Assembly (NCBI RefSeq): GCF_025836975.1
Contig: NZ_CP107548.1
Span: 868,001 to 932,000, forward strand
Origin: Pollutimonas sp. M17
GTDB taxonomy: Bacteria; Pseudomonadota; Gammaproteobacteria; Burkholderiales; Burkholderiaceae_B
DNA length: 64,000 nucleotides
Direction of reading: 5' to 3'
The translations under genes and the position numbers were made by a program. This document shows, piece after piece, positions 59,782-64,000 of this stretch. The notes beneath the pieces were generated by a model. The model made no database searches. It worked only from the letters and a program-made list of their open reading frames with translations, and was not told where the DNA came from. Each line of letters opens with the position of its first letter. Position 1 is the stretch's first letter.

Positions 59782-60621
59782 ATGAGCTCATCCTTGCTTT
59801 GTGGGCGCTTCGAGCTGAACCTCGGGCGCCCATTGATAATGGGAATCGTGAACGTCACGCCCGATTCCTTTTCCGATGGCGCCGCGCATTTCGAAGCGGA
59901 TGCCGCCATCGCACATGCACACAGCCTCATCGATCAGGGCGCCGACATGCTCGACATCGGCGGCGAGTCGACGCGGCCCGGCGCCGAGCCGGTCTCCGCC
60001 GACGATGAGCTGGCGCGCATCCTGCCCGTCATCGAAGCGCTGAGAAGCTGCCGCCTGCCCTTGTCCGTCGATACCTTCAAGCCTGAAGTCATGCGCCGCG
60101 TCCTGGATGCGGGCGCCGACATGATCAACGACATCTATGGCTTTCGCCGCCCCGGCGCCCTGCAGGCCGTGGCAGATTCGAACTGCGGCCTGTGCATCAT
60201 GCACATGCAGGGCGAACCCAAGACCATGCAGCAGGCGCCCCGATACGACGACATTCTGGCCGAGGTGCGCCGCTTTCTGCGCGAGCGCAGCGCGGCCGCG
60301 CTGGCTGCGGGCATCGACCGGCGCCGCATCGTCCTTGACCCGGGCTATGGCTTCGGCAAGACACCGGCCCAGAACTACCAACTGTTGCGGCAATTGCCGG
60401 ATGTCGGCGGCGAAGGCTTTCCGTGGCTGATCGGCCTGTCGCGCAAATCGATGATAGGCCACGTCATCGGCCGCGAACCGGCCGATCGTGTATTCGGCAG
60501 CGTGGCGGCGGCGCTCGCCGCGGTGGCACGGGGCGCGCATATCGTCCGTGTGCATGATGTCGCGGCGACCGTGGATGCGGTAAAAGTGTGGCGAGCAATC
60601 GAATTCGGAGATTTCCTATGA
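59782..60621 (+). CDS. folP: Dihydropteroate synthase
   Basis: A 279-residue DHPS, the sulfonamide target, which joins p-aminobenzoate to the pterin. [39 protein letters not shown] and [19 protein letters not shown] are family signatures. The ATG at 59782 is the best start and is 19 bases after ftsH; an earlier in-frame start overlaps ftsH. Its stop overlaps the glmM ATG as ATGA at 60618-60621. Confidence 0.96.
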   Translation: MSSSLLCGRFELNLGRPLIMGIVNVTPDSFSDGAAHFEADAAIAHAHSLIDQGADMLDIGGESTRPGAEPVSADDELARILPVIEALRSCRLPLSVDTFKPEVMRRVLDAGADMINDIYGFRRPGALQAVADSNCGLCIMHMQGEPKTMQQAPRYDDILAEVRRFLRERSAAALAAGIDRRRIVLDPGYGFGKTPAQNYQLLRQLPDVGGEGFPWLIGLSRKSMIGHVIGREPADRVFGSVAAALAAVARGAHIVRVHDVAATVDAVKVWRAIEFGDFL

Positions 60622-61964
60622 CAGAGCGTAAATATTTTGGCACGGACGGTGTACGCGGCGAAGTGGGCGGGCCCACGATCAACGCCGAGTTTGCGCTTCG
60701 GCTGGGCTATGCCGCCGGTCGCGTGCTGGCACGCAAATTTCCCGGCCGCGGGCGTCCGGCCGTGGTCATCGGCAAGGACACGCGCATCTCGGGCTATATG
60801 CTGGAGTCCGCGCTCGAGGCCGGCCTGTCCGCCGCGGGCATCGACGTCCTGCTGGCCGGGCCCGTGCCCACGCCGGCCGTGGCCTACCTGACGCGCGCGC
60901 TGCGGCTGGTGGCGGGCATCGTAATCAGCGCTTCGCATAATCCCTATCAGGACAACGGCATCAAGTTCTTCTCGGCGCAAGGCATGAAGCTGCCCGACGA
61001 GATCGAAAGCGAGATCGAAGCCGCGATCGACGAACCGCTGGGTTGCGTCAGTTCCGAGGCGCTGGGCCGGGCCCGCCGCATCGACGATGCCGCCGGACGC
61101 TACATCGAGTTCTGCAAGAGCACTTTTCCCAACGAGCTCGACCTGTCGGGCCTGTCCATCGTGGTCGATGCGGCCAATGGGGCGGCCTACCACATAGCGC
61201 CCCATGTATTCCGCGAGCTTGGCGCCGAGGTCTTCGCCATCGGCTGCCAGCCCGACGGCCTGAACATCAATGAAGGCGTGGGCGCAATGCACCCCGAGAA
61301 CCTGGTGGCAGAGGTGAAGGCCAGGGGCGCCGACCTGGGCGTGGCGCTGGACGGCGATGCCGACCGCCTGCAGATGGTCGATGGCAGCGGGCGCCTGTAT
61401 AACGGCGACGAATTGCTGTATGCCATCGTGCGCGACCGCATGACCCAGAAACCGGTCGAGGGGGTGGTGGGCACCCTGATGACCAATTTCGGCTTCGAGA
61501 AACAGATGGAGCAGTTGGGTATCGGGTTCGAACGAGCCAAGGTCGGCGACCGCTACGTGCTGGAAAGCATGCAGAATCGGGGCTGGCTGTATGGCGGAGA
61601 AAGTTCGGGCCACCTGCTTTGCCTGGATTGCCACACCACCGGGGACGGCATCATCGCGGCGCTCCAGGTCCTGACGGCCATGAGCCGCAGCGGACGCACG
61701 CTGGATGACCTGGTGTCGGAACTGAAGATGTATCCCCAGAAGATGGTCAACGTTCCCTTGGCCCCGGGCATGCAATGGCAGACCCATCCGGGGCTGATGG
61801 CGGCCAAGGAAAGCGTGGAGCGCCAGTTGAACGGGCGCGGTCGGGTGCTTATACGCGCCTCGGGCACCGAGCCCAAGCTGCGCCTGATGGTGGAGGCCGA
61901 AGAGGCCGCCCTGGCCGACGAAGGCGTGCAACAGCTGCTTGCGGTGGATTTAACAAACGGGTAA
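60618..61964 (+). CDS. glmM: Phosphoglucosamine mutase
   Basis: A 448-residue GlmM, which isomerises glucosamine-6-P to glucosamine-1-P for peptidoglycan and [16 protein letters not shown] is the N-terminal motif; [19 protein letters not shown] has the phosphoserine (about S102-S103); [13 protein letters not shown] binds magnesium; [17 protein letters not shown] is the phosphate-binding loop. The start overlaps the folP stop, giving the ftsH-folP-glmM operon common in proteobacteria. Confidence 0.97.
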   Translation: MTERKYFGTDGVRGEVGGPTINAEFALRLGYAAGRVLARKFPGRGRPAVVIGKDTRISGYMLESALEAGLSAAGIDVLLAGPVPTPAVAYLTRALRLVAGIVISASHNPYQDNGIKFFSAQGMKLPDEIESEIEAAIDEPLGCVSSEALGRARRIDDAAGRYIEFCKSTFPNELDLSGLSIVVDAANGAAYHIAPHVFRELGAEVFAIGCQPDGLNINEGVGAMHPENLVAEVKARGADLGVALDGDADRLQMVDGSGRLYNGDELLYAIVRDRMTQKPVEGVVGTLMTNFGFEKQMEQLGIGFERAKVGDRYVLESMQNRGWLYGGESSGHLLCLDCHTTGDGIIAALQVLTAMSRSGRTLDDLVSELKMYPQKMVNVPLAPGMQWQTHPGLMAAKESVERQLNGRGRVLIRASGTEPKLRLMVEAEEAALADEGVQQLLAVDLTNG

Positions 61965-61983
61965 CGTGTTCATCAAATGCTTG

Positions 61984-62015
61984 AAACATTCCGCCGCCAG
62001 ACTACCGGAATGTTT
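61984..62015. repeat. Perfect 10-bp inverted repeat before the OlsB-like gene
   Basis: AAACATTCCG (61984-61993) and CGGAATGTTT (62006-62015) are exact inverted copies with 12 bases between. It is 20 bases after glmM and 14 before the next ATG, with no T-run. It may be an operator or leader hairpin that separates the two genes. Confidence 0.6.
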
Positions 62016-62029
62016 ACGGAGTTACCCGC

Positions 62030-62815
62030 ATGTTAGAGCTTGCACGCATTCAACCCGAAGCCCCCCTTGGCGCAGCCTTGCCCGATCTCGCCGTCCCCGG
62101 CGGGCTGGTCATGGGGCTGGCGCGAACCAATGAAGAGCTAGAGGCCATACAGCGCTTGCGCTACAGCGTTTTCACCGAAGAAATGAATGCCGTGTTCCCG
62201 GACGCGGTCGACGGCGTGGACAGCGACCGCTACGATCCATGGTGCGAGCACTTCATGGTCAAGGAAATCAACACGGGCCGGGTGGTGGGCACCTACCGGC
62301 TGCTCACGCCCGCCAATGCGAAGAAAGCCGGTGGCTATTATTCCGAATCCGAATTCGATCTGAGCGGCCTGGGCTCCATGCGCGACGAACTGGTCGAGGT
62401 AGGGCGCTCGTGCACGCATGCCGACTACCGCAATGGCTCGGTCATCATGCTGCTCTGGTCGGGCATCGCCACGCTCGTGCAGCAATCCGGCTTCCGCTAT
62501 GTGCTGGGCTGCGCCAGCGTCAGCTTGCGGGACGATGGCGTGACCGCGGCCGAGGTCTGGCGCGCCGCCAGCAAATCCATGTCCGCCAATCCCGAATTGC
62601 CTCGCGCGACCCCGCTGCACCGCTATCCCGTCGAGCGCCTGGGCAGTGAATTGCCGGCGCGCATGCCGGCGCTTATCAAGGGCTACCTGAAACTGGGGGC
62701 CACGATTTGCGGCGAACCCGCCTGGGATCCCGACTTCAATACAGCCGACTTCCCCGTTCTGCTGGACATGACGCGCATGGACACGCGTTACCGCCGCCAT
62801 TTCGGCATGGAATGA
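62030..62815 (+). CDS. OlsB-like ornithine N-acyltransferase (GNAT/hemolysin-like family)
   Basis: A 261-residue GNAT-fold acyltransferase. AIQRLRYSVFTEEMNAVFPD near residue 39, CEHFMVKEINTGRVVGTYRL, VEVGRSCTHADYRNGSVIML and YVLGCASVSL are the hallmarks of the OlsB family, which transfers 3-hydroxyacyl groups from ACP to ornithine as the first step in ornithine-lipid synthesis. No olsA homologue is seen in the window. In related genomes the pst operon tends to follow glmM, so this gene sits in its place. Homoserine lactone-synthase-like acyltransferases are an alternative. Confidence 0.8.
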   Translation: MLELARIQPEAPLGAALPDLAVPGGLVMGLARTNEELEAIQRLRYSVFTEEMNAVFPDAVDGVDSDRYDPWCEHFMVKEINTGRVVGTYRLLTPANAKKAGGYYSESEFDLSGLGSMRDELVEVGRSCTHADYRNGSVIMLLWSGIATLVQQSGFRYVLGCASVSLRDDGVTAAEVWRAASKSMSANPELPRATPLHRYPVERLGSELPARMPALIKGYLKLGATICGEPAWDPDFNTADFPVLLDMTRMDTRYRRHFGME

Positions 62816-62822
62816 TCCAGCT

Positions 62823-64000
62823 TCAGGTTTCGGCCACTTCCAGTTCGAACCCGGCCTTGTTCCATTCGCGTTTTTCAGCTTGCAACGAATACTCCGACAA
62901 GGGGTGCGATGCCAGCCATTCCCGGTCGACGTTGATTGTCACGCCTTTGCCATTGAGCGTGATCGTCACGGGCAATTGATCCTGGTCCTCCCGGCGGCGG
63001 GAAAGCAGCACGGCCAGGCGCAGGCACAGCAGCGTCAGGCGCCGGCCGCGGGCCGGCTCCAGCGTGGGCAGCTTGCTGATCTTACCGTGATGGCCTAGGG
63101 CAAACAGGGCCAGCAACTGCTGGTCGTCGTTGGAGAAGCCCGGCATGTCGGCATGTTCCAGAATGTAGGCGCTGTGCTTGTGATATTCGGCATGGGCGAT
63201 GCTGATGCCGACTTCGTGCAGGTCGGCGGCCCAGCCCAGGGTGCGCTCCAGTTCCTGTTTTTCAGGGCCGTCGTCCAGGCCCAACTGGTCGAAGAAGGTC
63301 AGGGCCGTGCGCTTGACGCGTTCGGACTGGCGCGTGTCCACATGGTAGCGCTTGATGAACTGGCGCACCGTTTCATTGCGCTTGTCATGCTCCGAGTCCC
63401 GGCCCAGCAGGTCGTACAGCACGCCGACCCGTAATGCGCCTTCTCCGGGCGCCATGGCCTTGATGTTCAGCTCCTGGAAGGCCGCCATCATGATGGCCAG
63501 GCCGCCGGCCAGAACCAGCGAGCGGTCATGCTTCAAGCCCGGCAGCTCGCTCATGATGACCTTGCCGTCCCTTACCAGCTTGGCTTTCAGTTTCTCCATG
63601 CCGTCAAGGGTGATGCCCTTGCTCGACATGCCGCCTTCCTTGAGCACGGCCAACAGGCCTTTGGCGGTTCCCGAGGATCCGTAGGCCTCCTGCCAGCCCG
63701 TCTTGCGGTACTGCTTGGAAATGCCCTCCAGCTCGCGCCTTGCGGCCAGCTGGGCCTGTTGCATGCGCGCTTCGGTAATGTGCCCGTCGGGGAAGAAGCG
63801 TCGTGTATAGCTGACGCAGCCCATATACAGGGAGGACATGTGCAGGGGCTTGAAGCCCTTGCCTATGATGACTTCGGTCGAGCCGCCACCGATGTCTATC
63901 ATCAGCCGGCGATTGGCCGAGGGCGGCAATTCGTTGGTGATGCCCGAGAAGATGAGCCGGGCCTCTTCCTGCCCCGCGATGACCTCGATGGGAAAGCCCA
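62823..64000 (-). CDS. ppx: Exopolyphosphatase/pppGpp phosphatase (Ppx/GppA), 5' end outside window
   Basis: The coding frame runs to the right edge, so the N-terminal part is missing; about 392 codons remain. LMIDIGGGSTEVIIG is the second phosphate/Mg motif, FPIEVIAGQEEARLIFSGI is upstream of it, and the C-terminal HD-like domain has GWAADLHEVGISIAHAEYHK. It hydrolyses polyphosphate or pppGpp. The gene is convergent with the OlsB-like gene, seven bases apart. Confidence 0.92.
   Translation of the reverse strand, partial: GFPIEVIAGQEEARLIFSGITNELPPSANRRLMIDIGGGSTEVIIGKGFKPLHMSSLYMGCVSYTRRFFPDGHITEARMQQAQLAARRELEGISKQYRKTGWQEAYGSSGTAKGLLAVLKEGGMSSKGITLDGMEKLKAKLVRDGKVIMSELPGLKHDRSLVLAGGLAIMMAAFQELNIKAMAPGEGALRVGVLYDLLGRDSEHDKRNETVRQFIKRYHVDTRQSERVKRTALTFFDQLGLDDGPEKQELERTLGWAADLHEVGISIAHAEYHKHSAYILEHADMPGFSNDDQQLLALFALGHHGKISKLPTLEPARGRRLTLLCLRLAVLLSRRREDQDQLPVTITLNGKGVTINVDREWLASHPLSEYSLQAEKREWNKAGFELEVAET

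Noticed and set aside
61950-62029. Possible Pho box before the OlsB-like gene
   Set aside because: The sequence TGTTCATCAAATGCTTGAAA only faintly resembles two CTGTCAT repeats, with several mismatches, so it is not called.

Overview
The window is a GC-rich, densely coded bacterial chromosome segment that fits a betaproteobacterium of the order Burkholderiales, most likely family Alcaligenaceae (Bordetella/Achromobacter/Pusillimonas group). The basis is two orphan Bug-type solute receptors, LysR regulators, the blocks addB-like/addA-like-ffs-dnaX-ybaB-recR and greA-yhbY-rlmE-ftsH-folP-glmM, and strong protein resemblance to that group. This is inference from recognised families, not a database search. 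About 60 protein genes are supported, plus one tRNA and the 4.5S RNA. No gene-free stretch exceeds 300 bases. No insertion sequence, phage gene, CRISPR array or replication origin was seen.

Left part (1-13600). A three-gene acyl-CoA module (hot-dog hydratase, class III CoA-transferase, CitE-like lyase) looks like an itaconate/mesaconate/citramalate degradation set. It is followed by housekeeping operons: hda-HAD-pcnB-folK (minus), purM, mutL-miaA (minus), a DedA protein, and an AEC carrier-tsaE-amiC operon (minus).

Centre-left (13798-23000). Two Bug receptors are present, the second with an amidase and a divergent LysR gene, and a tRNA-Arg(CCT) lies between them. Then come ybaK, xerD and a molybdate block: modABC behind a ModE-like operator, with modE convergent at the 3' end and overlapping modC.

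Centre (23145-44570). An AddAB-like helicase/nuclease pair is followed by ffs, dnaX, ybaB and recR, then a NitT/TauT-type ABC transporter, selU, Hsp15, a NUDIX hydrolase, a class V aminotransferase and a divergent SDR/LysR pair. Next are a radical SAM gene behind a LexA-type SOS palindrome, a YcaQ-type DNA glycosylase homologue, a VOC protein and transaldolase.

Right part (44771-64000). carAB is separated from greA by about 6.7 kb. That interval carries an SDR, a YchJ-like protein, a histidine phosphatase, a uracil permease and a sulfide-response module: rhodanese, a BigR/SqrR-type repressor with its cysteine pair, an AT-rich operator, a Tat-exported sulfide:quinone oxidoreductase and a small membrane protein. 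The greA leader contains a terminator-like hairpin. yhbY, rlmE, ftsH, folP and glmM follow, then an OlsB-like acyltransferase and the truncated ppx, with no pst/pho genes between glmM and ppx.

The most interesting points are the SOS-type palindrome by the radical SAM and YcaQ genes, the compact sulfide module inserted between carB and greA, the greA leader hairpin, and the ModE autonomy of the mod block (ModC without a molybdate-binding tail).
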